Shown here one piece after another: positions 12,659 to 24,575 of a DNA stretch of 64,000 nucleotides. The notes under the pieces are model-generated. The model searched no databases. It was not told the origin of the DNA and saw only the letters and a list, made by a program, of their open reading frames with translations. How positions within the stretch are numbered: the stretch's first letter is position 1; each line of letters begins with the position of its first letter. The stretch lies in assembly GCA_964036275.1 (NCBI GenBank), contig OZ038436.1, positions 8,547,864 through 8,611,863 on the forward strand, written 5' to 3'. Source of the DNA: Litoditis marina. Lineage: Eukaryota; Nematoda; Chromadorea; Rhabditida; Rhabditidae. The position numbers were made by a program, and so were the translations under genes.

Positions 12659-14217
12659 TCACCCTACCTATAATACAAGATGATAAAATGACGAAAAGTT
12701 GCTTCGTTTCCTTTCTAATTCTAATAACATAAACTAGAGACAAAGTTAATAGATTTGACCCGTACGTGTTTTGAGTTAAGGCCTTATAATTTTTTTAGAC
12801 CTTTTTTAAGTGAAATGTCAAAAAATTCCCACGCTCATAACTCGTGAGCCGTACGCCGTCCAGCTTATCTTTCTACAGAGTGTACCTATCCTTGGTGGCC
12901 AATTATTATGATGATCACAGAAAATCGATATATTGATTTATCGATTAGTTATGACATGGGCCCGAAAACGCAATGAGTAACTTTTTTGTTTCCGATTGGT
13001 CTATAACTTCACCAACATTGACCTTCAAGTCTTCTAAGTAATTCCCTAGGCTAATTAGTGCTGCTTCTGATCTATTAGTTTTTTATGATTTTTTTATGAA
13101 CTCTACTCAGATTTCATGTAGCTATAACTTGCCAGCCATGCGGCCGTGACCTTAGTGCTTCCTAACATGAATACAACTCGAATGGGAAACGAAGATGATG
13201 ATCACAAAAAATCGATATATTGATCTACCGCGAAGTTGACTTTAGCGGAAATCGATTGATACCCCCTGTCTCCGAGAACAAATTTGACCGAGGCATCTCA
13301 AAACTCCAACCACGCATACATCTTCAAATTCTAAGAGTTCGTTTTGAAGGAATTTGAATGATATCGATTTATCGATTTTTTATGATAGTCTAAATATCAC
13401 CCTCTAGAAATTTTGTGTTTTGCCATTCAATAGTGACTGAACTAAATGTCATGAAACTCATGGAGTACATACAACACAACAAATGAATACGAGTTTCAAT
13501 TGGAAAAAATCAATAATATCGATTTATTGATTAGTTATGGGAGGTCATAAAAATTGAAAAGTCGGTTGAGAAATTTTTAAACTGATGCGATCAATACCAT
13601 ATTTCGCTAAGAGATACTACTAAACAAATAAATAAGTTTCATCGAGGCGATTTTCAAATTAGGCCCTAACGACTTTTTTAGACGCTGTCAAAGTGAAAAC
13701 CCAAAAACTTCCAACAATTGTAGCCGACCAAATAAGAACTTTGGAGTAAATCGGCTTACAAAATCTACATAACTTTTGTAGATAACAAAGTTGATATTTG
13801 TAAAAATCAATAATATCGATTTATCGATTAGTTATGAAATCGTCAAAATCATAAGATGGAATTTCAAAATGCTTCAATTCGTCTTAAACTTGGTCAGTTT
13901 ACATGTTACAGACTGTGAACCAAGGTTGTCATGTTTCATAAGTTTTATTCACGGTTAACGTATTTTAGGACCAATTTTACGATAAAAACCCAAATTCATG
14001 GTACCTGTACTATGAAGAGCGTTAGAGCTATGATGATGAAACCTTGATAGTTAAACGTCATGTAAGTAATGAATGAAGTTCATAATTGGACAAAATCGAT
14101 AATATTGATTTATTGATTAATTGTGACAAAAATTACAAATTGTAAAAACTGACCTCTTTCTTCAAAAATTCGTCGATGGAATGACATCAATTACACATAT
14201 TAATCTGAACCAAACGA
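12659..14217 (+). repeat. Repeat cassette, duplicated at 19045
   Basis: Start-to-start 1622 bp. Nearly identical to 19045-20603 over its whole length plus the terminal hairpin; I saw only isolated substitutions. Homology starts at CTAGTCACC and stops after the CTAGT that follows the next hairpin, so what was duplicated is one cassette with its 3' hairpin. Confidence 0.92.
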
Positions 14218-14281
14218 GGGGGGTCTGGGGGGTCACCCCCCAGCTAGCGGGGCGCGCGGCGGGAGCCGCGCGACCGGCTAG
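14218..14281 (+). repeat. Double-hairpin element 10 (type B, 8-bp hairpin 1)
   Basis: Hairpin 1 is CTGGGGGG/CCCCCCAG with loop TCA. Hairpin 2 is CGCGCGGC/GCCGCGCG with loop GGGA. The following cassette starts TACCATAAC rather than TCACC, so a CAC is missing at this boundary. Confidence 0.9.
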
Positions 14282-14753
14282 TACCATAACTATAGTAAAC
14301 TCTAAATCGTGACACACTTTTGTTGAGTTATTGTCTTCAGACCTCGCTACCAGCTATGTTTTTGGGAGTAATGTAAGTAGACAGTAGGCCTGGACGTAAC
14401 CCACATCAAGTTGGGTTTAAAAACAATGTACAGTTCGAAAGTCAGCTGACTTGCGCCCTTCTTCTAACTTGTGTAAATTACCGCTCCATTTGTCTGCATT
14501 GATACTGAGGACACCTCGCTACGCACGAGATCACGGGGAATCCGAATTTCATAACTAGAAGTTTGTAGCTTCAAAAAGAACAAAGTTACAGCTGTTTGAA
14601 AATTGACCAAATTTCCTACATTTTTGCTCGATTCTGATGAGATGACTCAATTATATTGACCCGTTCTATTTTTCCTGTATCACATAGGACCGTAGAACAC
14701 TCACGAAACCAACAGAAAGGATGTATATTTTTTTTGAAATTCGACCTCCCTAA
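14282..14753 (+). repeat. 472-bp tandem duplication, copy 1
   Basis: Exact-period direct duplication with 14754-15225. I noticed one difference (G at 14527, A at 14999). The start TACCATAACTATAG is a cassette-head sequence. There is no GC hairpin at the unit end, and the anchor motif is absent, so this is a different monomer family. Confidence 0.95.
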
Positions 14754-15225
14754 TACCATAACTATAGTAAACTCTAAATCGTGACACACTTTTGTTGAGT
14801 TATTGTCTTCAGACCTCGCTACCAGCTATGTTTTTGGGAGTAATGTAAGTAGACAGTAGGCCTGGACGTAACCCACATCAAGTTGGGTTTAAAAACAATG
14901 TACAGTTCGAAAGTCAGCTGACTTGCGCCCTTCTTCTAACTTGTGTAAATTACCGCTCCATTTGTCTGCATTGATACTGAGGACACCTCGCTACGCACAA
15001 GATCACGGGGAATCCGAATTTCATAACTAGAAGTTTGTAGCTTCAAAAAGAACAAAGTTACAGCTGTTTGAAAATTGACCAAATTTCCTACATTTTTGCT
15101 CGATTCTGATGAGATGACTCAATTATATTGACCCGTTCTATTTTTCCTGTATCACATAGGACCGTAGAACACTCACGAAACCAACAGAAAGGATGTATAT
15201 TTTTTTTGAAATTCGACCTCCCTAA
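14754..15225 (+). repeat. 472-bp tandem duplication, copy 2
   Basis: Second copy. It ends in CCCTAA immediately followed by the next cassette start TCACC at 15226, again with no hairpin between. Confidence 0.95.
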
Positions 15226-15937
15226 TCACCACACCTATATAACAAGTGAAGAATGTGACAAAAAGTTGTTTCGATTTGTCTGTAACTTTAACACTGCACA
15301 CCTTACATGAAATAAATGCAAGCGCCCCCGTACGATTTTTGAGTTAGGGCCTTATTATTTTTTTAGACCTTATTTTATGAAATTTTCGAAAACTTCTTTC
15401 TGCTACTGTACGCTAACGGCTGAATGAAATGCTACCTAACTGCTATCAACCATCTAACTCTTGAGGCCCTTCATTGTGGTTACCTCAAAAAATCAATATA
15501 TCGATTTATCGACCCGCTACAAAAATGCCGAAAAACGAAAAGCGTTACCATCACCATCACCGATTCGTCCCAAACTATCACCATGTATGTGGTTACGTGT
15601 ACTGATCAACCGTCTGCAATGCGAGTTGACCAAATCGATCTATCGATTTTTTATGGTCAATTTTATGAAATTCTTAAAAATTCAACAAGGCACTGTGCTC
15701 TAGCGGCTGAATGGATGGCTACCTTATTAATATAAATGATGTATCTTTATGGTGTTGTCAGTATGATGTAAAGAAAAAATCGATATGTTGATCTACGGCG
15801 AAGTTGACTTTAGCGAAAATTCGGAGACAGGGGGTTCAGTAGGGGTATTTTTGTCTCCGATTGCTCTGAAACTGCTACCACGTGTACCTCTCTTAATTCT
15901 AAGAAAGGTCTTTTTTTTGTTTCCCGATCTTTTGATC

Positions 15938-16486
15938 TATTGATTTTTTATGGAGGTTCAAACAAAAACGTCATGATTTTCTGGTGGACGTCGTTTGATC
16001 AGGGCTGAACCGATTCTGATGAAACTTTAGCAGTGAATACAACATAAGAAATTAATATGACTTTCAATTATAAAAAATTGGTTTTATCGATTTATTGATT
16101 AGTTATGGACGAAATTTGTTTCTCGAAAACGGCTCCACAGATTTTTTTCTTTCTCTCAGAATGTGTTTGGTTAGTCATAGGAGTGAATCACCCTGAAGCA
16201 AATCAAAAGAAAATGCTTTTTTCCCGAGAAATATCGATTTTTTGAAATGGTCAAATTTTCAAAATGGTTCAATACGTACAAAAATTCCAGTGTGAAGAGT
16301 CATTGATAAGTCATACTCGTATATAAAAAATATCAGATAAAAGTTCAGTCGTTCGCGAGATATACATAGTTGAATTTCACCTCCAAATCTGATGACGTCA
16401 CAAGTCACATGACAAGTCACATGATGAGTCATATGACGAAAACTGTCAACATGATCTTTGATACCTTAACTTTTTTTACGATTTCA
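15938..16486 (+). repeat. 549-bp tandem duplication, copy 1
   Basis: Runs from TATTGATTTTTTATGGAGG to the TTTACG before 16487. The unit boundary lies inside a monomer, at ATTTCA joined to TATTGATT, and not at a cassette boundary, unlike the 472-, 1794- and 1652-bp duplications. Confidence 0.95.
16393..16438 (+). repeat. TGACGTCA followed by GTCACATGA direct repeats
   Basis: A TGACGTCA palindrome is followed by three short copies of a GTCACATGA-like 12-mer ending in ATATGACG. Such sites resemble bZIP (CRE/AP-1) sites, but in a satellite this may be only tandem slippage. Confidence 0.8.
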
Positions 16487-17035
16487 TATTGATTTTTTAT
16501 GGAGGTTCAAACAAAAACGTCATGATTTTCTGGTGGACGTCGTTTGATCAGGGCTGAACCGATTCTGATGAAACTTTAGCAGTGAATACAACATAAGAAA
16601 TTAATATGACTTTCAATTATAAAAAATTGGTTTTATCGATTTATTGATTAGTTATGGACGAAATTTGTTTCTCGAAAACGGCTCCACAGATTTTTTTCTT
16701 TCTCTCAGAATGTGTTTGGTTAGTCATAGGAGTGAATCACCCTGAAGCAAATCAAAAGAAAATGCTTTTTTCCCGAGAAATATCGATTTTTTGAAATGGT
16801 CAAATTTTCAAAATGGTTCAATACGTACAAAAATTCCAGTGTGAAGAGTCATTGATAAGTCATACTCGTATATAAAAAATATCAGATAAAAGTTCAGTCG
16901 TTCGCGAGATATACATAGTTGAATTTCACCTCCAAATCTGATGACGTCACAAGTCACATGACAAGTCACATGATGAGTCATATGACGAAAACTGTCAACA
17001 TGATCTTTGATACCTTAACTTTTTTTACGATTTCA
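16487..17035 (+). repeat. 549-bp tandem duplication, copy 2
   Basis: Second copy, continuing into the normal CAAACATGACAAAG lead-in and hairpin element 11. The TGACGTCA block is repeated at 16942-16987. Confidence 0.95.
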
Positions 17036-17047
17036 AACATGACAAAG

Positions 17048-17112
17048 CCGCGGGGGTCTGGGGGGCACCCCCAGCTAGCGGGGCCCGCGGCGTCAGCCGC
17101 GGGACCGGCTAG
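17048..17112 (+). repeat. Double-hairpin element 11 (type A)
   Basis: Canonical stems, loops GCA and GTCA, CCGGCTAG ending. Confidence 0.9.
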
Positions 17113-18982
17113 TCACCCTACCTATAATACAGATGCTAGTGGTAACTTTAGAATTGCTACAATTTCTCCGTAACTTCTACACAGTATACTAGAGACTTAT
17201 TTAAGGCAATCGCCCCCGTACAAATTTTGAGTTAGGGCCTTAATGATGTTATATGATCTTTAGTATGACCCCTACTCAGATTTCACGTATCTGTAACTGG
17301 GCAGCCATTCGGCCTTGACCTTAGTGCTTCATAACATCAATACAACTCGGATGGGAAACAAAGTTGATGACAACAAAAAATCGATATATTGATCTACGGC
17401 GAAGTTGACTTTAGCGAAATTTCGGTTATAGGGGGTTCGGTAGAGGTATTTTTGGCTTCGATTCGTCTGAAACTCTTACCACGTATACTACTTCAAAATC
17501 TAAGGGTACCAATTTTCTAAAAATTTCTGATATTGATTTATTGATTTTTTATGACTGCTTTTATGACGCCTACTCAGATTTCATGTAGCTGTAACTGGGC
17601 AGCCATGCGGCCGTGACCTTAGTGCTTCCCAACATCAATACAACTCGGATGGGAAACAAAGTTGATGACAACGAAAAATCGATATATTGATCTACGGCGA
17701 AGTTGACTTTAGCGAAATTTTGGTTATAGGGGGTTCAGTGGAGGTATTTTTGGCTCCGAATTGTCTGAAACTGCTACCATGTATACAACTAACAATTGTA
17801 AGAAAAACGCTTTTTTAAATTTTCTTGATATTGATTTATTGATTTTTTATGACGGTTTTTAGGACGCCTTCTGAAATTTCATGTAGCTGTAACTTGCCAG
17901 CCATGCGGCCGTGACCTTAGTACTTTCTCACATCAATACAACTCGGATGAGAAACAAAGATGATAACAACAAAAAATCGATATATTGATCTACCGCGAAG
18001 TTGACTTTAGCAAAATTTCGGTTATAGGGGGTTCAGCAGGGGTATTTTTGGCTCCGATCTGTCTGAAACTGCTACCATGTATACCTCGTTCAATTCTAAG
18101 AAAACTTCTTTTTTAAATTTTCTTGATATTGATTTATTGATTTTTTATGACGGTTTTTAGGTGACCCTCAGAAATTTTCGTTGTTCACCATTCAATGATG
18201 ACTGAACCAATTGTCATGAAACTTGACTGGTGAACACAACACAAGAAATCAATATGAGTTTCAATTGGAAAAAATCGATAATATCGATTTATCGATTAGT
18301 TATGGGAGGTGTCGAAAATGGAAATGTCGGTTGAGAAATTTTCAAACTTGCGGGATGGATACCATATTCGAGTCAGAGATACTACTAATCAAATAAATGA
18401 GTTCCATTGAGGCGATTTTCGATTTAGGCCCTAACGACTTTTTTAGACCCTGTCAAAGTGAAAACATGAAAACTTCCAACTTTTGTAGCCGACCTAATAA
18501 GTACTTTGGAGTCAATCGGCTTACAAAATTTACATAACTTTTGTAGCTAACAAAACTTATATTTGCAAAAATCGATAATATCAATTTATCGATTAGTTAT
18601 GAAATCGTCAAAATGACAGGATGGAATTTCAAAATAGTTCAATTCGTCTCAAACTTGGTCAGTTAATATGTTACAGACTGTGAACCAAGACTGCCAAGTT
18701 TCATAAGTTTTATTCACGGTTAACGTATTTTATGATCAATTTTATGATAAAAACCCAAATTCATGGTACCTGTACTGAAAAGACCGTTAGAGCTGTGATA
18801 ATGAAACCTTAATAGTTGAACGTCATGTGAATAATGAACAAAGTTTATAATTGGACAAAATCGATAATATCGATTTATTGATTAGATATGTCTAAAACTA
18901 TAATATTGAAAAACTGATATTTGTCTTTGAGAATTCGTCGATGGAATGACATTAATTACACATATTCATCTTAACCAAACGA
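17113..18982 (+). repeat. Repeat cassette with three 298-bp dimers
   Basis: Start-to-start 1932 bp, about 13 monomers and exactly 298 bp longer than the relative at 7029. The rest follows 7029-8600 and 10309-11582 closely, ending with the type B lead-in. Confidence 0.92.
17345..17940 (+). repeat. Two full periods of the 298-bp dimer
   Basis: The ACTCGGATG motif recurs at 17345, 17643 and 17941, a constant 298 bp. Each period contains an AACAAAAAATCGATATATTG anchor, the GATCTAC/GAAGTTGACTTTAGC block and a TTGATTTATTGATTTTTTAT anchor. It is therefore two monomers of about 149 bp that no longer resemble each other. Confidence 0.9.
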
Positions 18983-19044
18983 GGGGGGTCTGGGGGGCAC
19001 CCCCAGCTAGCGGGGCGCGCGGCGGGAGCCGCGCGACCCACTAG
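18983..19044 (+). repeat. Double-hairpin element 12 (type B)
   Basis: Inner stem CGCGCGGC/GCCGCGCG, loop GGGA, CCCACTAG ending. The cassette that follows is the same one that follows type C element 9 at 12593, so the two sides of the hairpin combine freely. Confidence 0.9.
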
Positions 19045-20603
19045 TCACCCTACCTATAATACAAGATGATAAAATGACGAAAAGTTGCTTCGTTTCCTTT
19101 CTAATTCTAATAACATAAACTAGAGACAAAGTTAATAGATTTGACCCGTACGTTTTTTGAGTTAAGGCCTTATAATTTTTTTAGACCTTTTTTAAGTGAA
19201 ATGTCAAAAAATTCCCACGCTCATAACTCGTGAGCCGTACGCCGTCCAGCTTATCTTTCTACAGAGTGTACCTATCCTTGGTGGCCAATTATTATGATGA
19301 TCACAGAAAATCGATATATTGATTTATCGATTAGTTATGACATGGGCCCGAAAACGCAATGAGTAACTTTTTTGTTTCCGATTGGTCTATAACTTCACCA
19401 ACATTGACCTTCAAGTCTTCTAAGTAATTCCCTAGGCTAATTAGTGCTGCTTCTGATCTATTAGTTTTTTATGATTTTTTTATGAACTCTACTCAGATTT
19501 CATGTAGCTATAACTTGCCAGCCATGCGGCCGTGACCTTAGTGCTTCCTAACATGAATACAACTCGAATGGGAAACGAAGATGATGATCACAAAAAATCG
19601 ATATATTGATCTACCGCGAAGTTGACTTTAGCGGAAATCGATTGATACCCCCTGTCTCCGAGAACAAATTTGACCGAGGCATCTCAAAACTCCAACCACG
19701 CATACATCTTCAAATTCTAAGAGTTCGTTTTGAAGGAATTTGAATGATATCGATTTATCGATTTTTTATGATAGTCTAAATATCACCCTCTAGAAATTTT
19801 GTGTTTTGCCATTCAATAGTGACTGAACTAAATGTCATGAAACTCATGGAGTACATACAACACAACAAATGAATACGAGTTTCAATTGAAAAAAATCAAT
19901 AATATCGATTTATTGATTAGTTATGGGAGGTCATAAAAATTGAAAAGTCGGTTGAGAAATTTTTAAACTGATGCGATCAATACCATATTTCGCTAAGAGA
20001 TACTACTAAACAAATAAATAAGTTTCATCGAGGCGATTTTTAAATTAGGCCCTAACGACTTTTTTAGACGCTGTCAAAGTGAAAACCCAAAAACTTCCAA
20101 CAATTGTAGCCGACCAAATAAGAACTTTGGAGTAAATCGGCTTACAAAATCTACATAACTTTTGTAGATAACAAAGTTGATATTTGTAAAAATCAATAAT
20201 ATCGATTTATCGATTAGTTATGAAATCGTCAAAATCATAAGATGGAATTTCAAAATGCTTCAATTCGTCTTAAACTTGGTCAGTTTACATGTTACAGACT
20301 GTGAACCAAGGTTGTCATGTTTCATAAGTTTTATTCACGGTTAACGTATTTTAGGACCAATTTTACGATAAAAACCCAAATTCATGGTACCTGTACTATG
20401 AAGAGCGTTAGAGCTATGATGATGAAACCTTGATAGTTAAACGTCATGTAAGTAATGAATGAAGTTCATAATTGGACAAAATCGATAATATTGATTTATT
20501 GATTAATTGTGACAAAAATTACAAATTGTAAAAACTGACCTCTTTCTTCAAAAATTCGTCGATGGAATGACATCAATTACACATATTAATCTCAACCAAA
20601 CGA
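19045..20603 (+). repeat. Repeat cassette, near-identical copy of 12659
   Basis: Start-to-start 1623 bp, offset 6386 bp from its partner. Seen differences include ACGTGTTTTG versus ACGTTTTTTG near the head and single changes further on. No gene is visible. Confidence 0.92.
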
Positions 20604-20667
20604 GGGGGGTCTGGGGGGTCACCCCCCAGCTAGCGGGGCGCGCGGCGGGAGCCGCGCGACCGGCTAG
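20604..20667 (+). repeat. Double-hairpin element 13 (type B, 8-bp hairpin 1)
   Basis: Matches element 10 (loop TCA in hairpin 1, loop GGGA in hairpin 2) as part of the duplicated cassette, but is followed by a normal TCACC. Confidence 0.9.
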
Positions 20668-22225
20668 TCACCCTACCTATAATACAAGATGATAAAATGA
20701 CGAAAAGTTGCTTCGTTTCCTTTCTAATTCTAATAACATAAACTAGAGACAAAGTTAATAGATTTGACCCGTACGTTTTTTGAGTTAAGGCCTTATAATT
20801 TTTTTAGACCTTTTTTAAGTGAAATGTCAGAAATTTCCCACGCTCATAACTCTGGAGCCATTCGTCGTCCAGCTTATCCTTCTACAGTGTCTACTTGTCC
20901 TCGATGGCCGACAACAATGATGGTCATGAAAAATCGATATATCGATTTATCGATTAGTTATGACATGGGCCCAAAATAGCTTGAGGACTTTTTTTGTCTC
21001 CGATCGGTCTGTAACTCCACCCATGTATACCTTCAACCCTTCTTAGTGATGAGCTGCTCTAAAAAGTTTTGCTTTCGATCTATTGATTTTTTATGGAAGT
21101 TTTTATGATTTTACTAAATTTTCATGTAGCTGTAACTTGCCTGCCATGCGCCCATGATCTCCGTACTTCTGAACATCAACAACACTCGGATGGCAAACAA
21201 AGTTGATGATAACAAAAAATCGATATATTGATCTACCGCGAAGTTGACTTTAGCGAAATTTCGGTTATAGGGGGTTCAGCAGAGGTATTTTTGGCTCCGA
21301 TTTGTCTGAAACTGCTACCAGGTGTACAACTAACAATTCTAAGGAAAACGTTTTTTTAAAATGTTTTGATATTGATTTATCGATTTTTTATGAGAGTCGT
21401 TATTTCACCCCAGAAAAATTCCGTTTTTTGTCATTCATGAATGACTGAACCAATTGTGATGAAACTCATAGGTTGTGCAGAACACAAAAAATAAATATGA
21501 GTTTCAATTGTAAAAAATCGATAATATCGATTTATTGATTAGTTATGAGAGGTGGTAAAAATTGAAAAGCTGGTTGAAAAATTTTCAAGCCAGCGCGATC
21601 GTTACTATATTTGAGTGAAAGATACTACTGAACAAATAAATAAGTTCCAACGAGGCGATTTTTGATTCAAGCCCTAATGACTTTTTTAGACCCTGTCAAA
21701 ATAAAAACACGAAAACTTCCAACAATTGTAGCCGACCAAATAAGAACTTTAAAGTTAATCGGCTTACAGCATCTACATAACTTTTGTAGATCACAAAATT
21801 GATATCCGTAAAAATCAATAATATCGATTTATCGATTAGTTATGAAATCGTTAAAATCATGAGATGAAATTTCAAAAGGCTTCAATTCGTCTCAAACTTG
21901 GTCAGTCTACATGATACAGACTATGAACAAAGAATGTCAAGTTTCATAAGTTTTTGTCACGGTTAACGTATTTTAGGACTAATTTTACGATGAAAACCCA
22001 AATTCATGGTACCTGTACTAAGAAGAGCGTTAGAGCTATGATCATAAAACCTTGGTAGTTGAACGTCATGTGAATAATGAACAAAGTTTATAATTGGACA
22101 AAATCGATAATATCGATTTATTGATTAGTTATGATAAAAATTACAATTTGTGAAAACTGACCTTTTCCTTCAAAAACTCGTCGATAGAATGCCATTAATT
22201 ACATATATTGATCATAACCAAACGA
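20668..22225 (+). repeat. Repeat cassette, head shared with 12659 and 19045
   Basis: Start-to-start 1620 bp. The first roughly 160 bp are almost identical to the cassette at 19045, after which the copies diverge markedly while staying collinear. The end carries the type B lead-in. No gene is visible. Confidence 0.88.
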
Positions 22226-22287
22226 GGGGGGTCTGGGGGGCACCCCCAGCTAGCGGGGCGCGCGGCGGGAGCCGCGCGACCGGCTAG
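22226..22287 (+). repeat. Double-hairpin element 14 (type B)
   Basis: 7-bp hairpin 1 with loop GCA, inner stem CGCGCGGC/GCCGCGCG with loop GGGA, CCGGCTAG ending. Confidence 0.9.
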
Positions 22288-23501
22288 TCACCACACCTAT
22301 ACCACACATTAATTGTCTGCCAAAAAGTTCTTACGATTAGTCCGTAATTTCAACCATGCATACTAGACAGTAATCTAATGCGATCGCCCCCGTACGATTT
22401 TTGAGTTAGGGCCTTACAATTTTTTTAGAACTTATTTTATGAAATTCATGTAAATTTCTTTCTGTTACTGTGAGCTAACGGCTTGATGAATTGCTACCTA
22501 ACTGGTAACAACCATTTAACTCTCGAGGCCCTTCATTATGGTTACCTTAAAAAATCAATATATCGATTTATCGATCCGTTACAAAAATGTCAAAAAGGGA
22601 AAACCGAACGGTGACCATCACCGATTTGTCCCAAACTTCATCCACGTAAGTGGGTACGTGTCCTGACCAACCACCTGTAGTGCGAGTTGACCGAATTGAT
22701 TTATCGATTTTTAATGGTCAATTTTATGAAATTCATGAAAAATTCTTTCTGTCATTGTAAGCCAACGGCTCGATGGAATGCTACCTAATTGGTACCAACA
22801 ATCTAACTTAACAGGCCCTTCAACATGATACTATCAAAATAATCAATATATCGATTTATCGACCCGCTGTGAAACTCGTGGTTTGAGAGGGTTACGAGAT
22901 GAGACTGTTTGAATCCCCTTCCTACTTTGCCATAAAGTACCACTAACATTGTCAACAAAACGTACCGAGGATATTTTGTTCAAATTGAGTTTAAAGTTTT
23001 TTATTGACATTTTTAGGTAAAAACCCCAACTTCATGGTTGTCATCCTGACAAAACGGCTGATCGCAACTAAGTGAAACTTTGGCAGGATATAACACACAT
23101 TAAATGATATTTCTTATTTCTTACGTTTTGAGATCAAACCATCAATTGATGACGTCACATACCAAGCATTTCACTAGCAAACAAGTCAAGTTCTTTTGAA
23201 TAGTTTATGTTATCCTTCAAACTACTGGAAACCGTAGATCATACTCATACGTGAAGACTATATGAACTCTATACAACAACGAGTAATATTCAGGACGTCA
23301 GAAATGATTTTGTTCAAACTTTCTGAAACTTTCAGAACAAGTAGGAAAGAGTCCAAACATGTTACGATTACATTGTTTCACGAAGTGAGGATCACGTCAG
23401 ATAAGATTCTGAAGGCCAGAAGACGTTGAAACGTTCAAAAGAGAAGTAAGAAACGTGGTAACAACTTTAGATGAAGTTGCAAAACATATCTAACATGCAC
23501 G
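22288..23501 (+). repeat. Repeat cassette, first 820 bp duplicated at 26812
   Basis: Positions 22288-23107 match 26812-27631 almost exactly (offset 4524); one difference noticed is CGGCTTGATG versus CGGCTGGATG. Homology begins at the cassette start and ends inside a monomer. The remaining 394 bp (GACGTCA-containing, without the anchor) resemble the stretch before the other short hairpin at 38453. Confidence 0.9.
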
Positions 23502-23539
23502 CTAGACGGGCACGCGGCGAGAGCCGCGTGACCGGCTAG
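23502..23539 (+). repeat. Hairpin-2-only element 15
   Basis: Hairpin 1 is absent. Hairpin 2 has outer CTAG/CTAG, GG/CC and C-G pairs, and an inner stem CACGCGGC/GCCGCGTG with loop GAGA. The second pair from the base is A-T here where other types have C-G or G-C, so both arms changed together. Confidence 0.88.
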
Positions 23540-24521
23540 TCACCACACCTATAGCACACATTAAATGTATGCCAAAAAGTTCTTACGATTAGTCCGTAAT
23601 TTCAACCATGCATACTAGACAGTAATCTAATGCGATCGCCCCCGTACGATTTTTGAGTTAGGGCCTTACAATTTTTTTAGACCTTATTTTATGAAATTCA
23701 TGTAAATTTCTTTCTGTTACTGTGAGCCAACGGCTGGATGGAATGCTACCTAACTGGTAACAACCATTCAACTCTCGAGGCCCTTCATTATGGTTACCTT
23801 AAAAAATCAATATATCGATTTATCGATCCGTTACAAAAATGTCAAAAAGGGAAAACCGAACGGTGACCATCACCGATTTGTCCCAAACTTCATCCACGTA
23901 AGTGGGTACGTGTCCTGACCAACCACCTGTAGTGCGAGTTGACCAAATTGATTTATCGATTTTTAATGGTCAATTTTATGAAATTCATGAAAAATTCTTT
24001 CTGTCATTGTAAGCCAACGGCTCGATGGAATGCTACCTAATTGGTACCAACAATCTAACTTAGCAGGCCCTTCAACATGATACTATCAAAATAATCAATA
24101 TATCGATTTATCGACCCGCTACAGAAATGTCAAAAAGGAGAAACCGAACGGTGACCATCACCGATTTGTCTCGAACTACGTCCATGTATGTGACTACATG
24201 TCTCAAACAATAAACCTGAGTAAAAATTGTTGAAATTGATTTATTGATTTTTAACGTCCAAATTTATGAAATTTCCTGACAATTCAATTTATGTCCTGAG
24301 GTAACTAATGAACCGATTGTTCTGTAATTTGACCACCGCGTTTGACATACAAAATGAATAGGACTTTCAATTGACAAAAATCGATAATATCGATTTATTG
24401 ATTAGTTATCGACATTTGTATAACTGAAAAATCTGAACATTTTCGTAATTTCAAAACGTTAAAGTAACTGTAGAAATGTTACGACCATAACAATTCTAAA
24501 CATAACAAATACGCGGGGGTC
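23540..24521 (+). repeat. Repeat cassette, about 7 monomers
   Basis: Start-to-start 1036 bp. The first 580 bp follow 22288 closely; the last part carries the AAACGTTAAAGTAACTGTAG end module shared with type A cassettes. No gene is visible. Confidence 0.88.
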
Positions 24522-24575
24522 TGGGGGGCACCCCCAGCTAGCGGGGCCCGCGGCGTCAGCCGCGGGACCCACTAG
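24522..24575 (+). repeat. Double-hairpin element 16 (type A, CCCACTAG)
   Basis: Canonical hairpins with loop GTCA. The lead-in is AACAAATACGCGG, one step diverged from the usual ACAAAGCCGCGG. Confidence 0.88.

Larger units (their letters stand above)
15226..17047 (+). repeat. Repeat cassette containing a 549-bp internal duplication
   Basis: Start-to-start 1887 bp. Removing one 549-bp copy leaves 1338 bp, close to 9 monomers, so the ancestral cassette was probably of the 9-monomer class. The cassette head (TCACCACACCTATA) begins a subfamily shared with 22288, 23540 and 26812. No gene is visible despite open frames of 80-103 codons in the head. Confidence 0.88.

Noticed and set aside
16390..16445. 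Possible hammerhead ribozyme: CTGATGA, then CGTCA/TGACG arms, then GAAAAC
   Set aside because: Pairing of the arms uses the G needed for the GAAA core, and the CTGATGA is not conserved in the sister modules (GTGATGA, ACGATGA, TCGATGA).
16919..17173. Proline/glycine/alanine-rich peptide encoded across the GC element (also at 3908, 27921 and 29956)
   Set aside because: Base pairing of the hairpins explains the sequence. Different copies are read in different frames, and stems change by single-base additions that would shift a protein frame.
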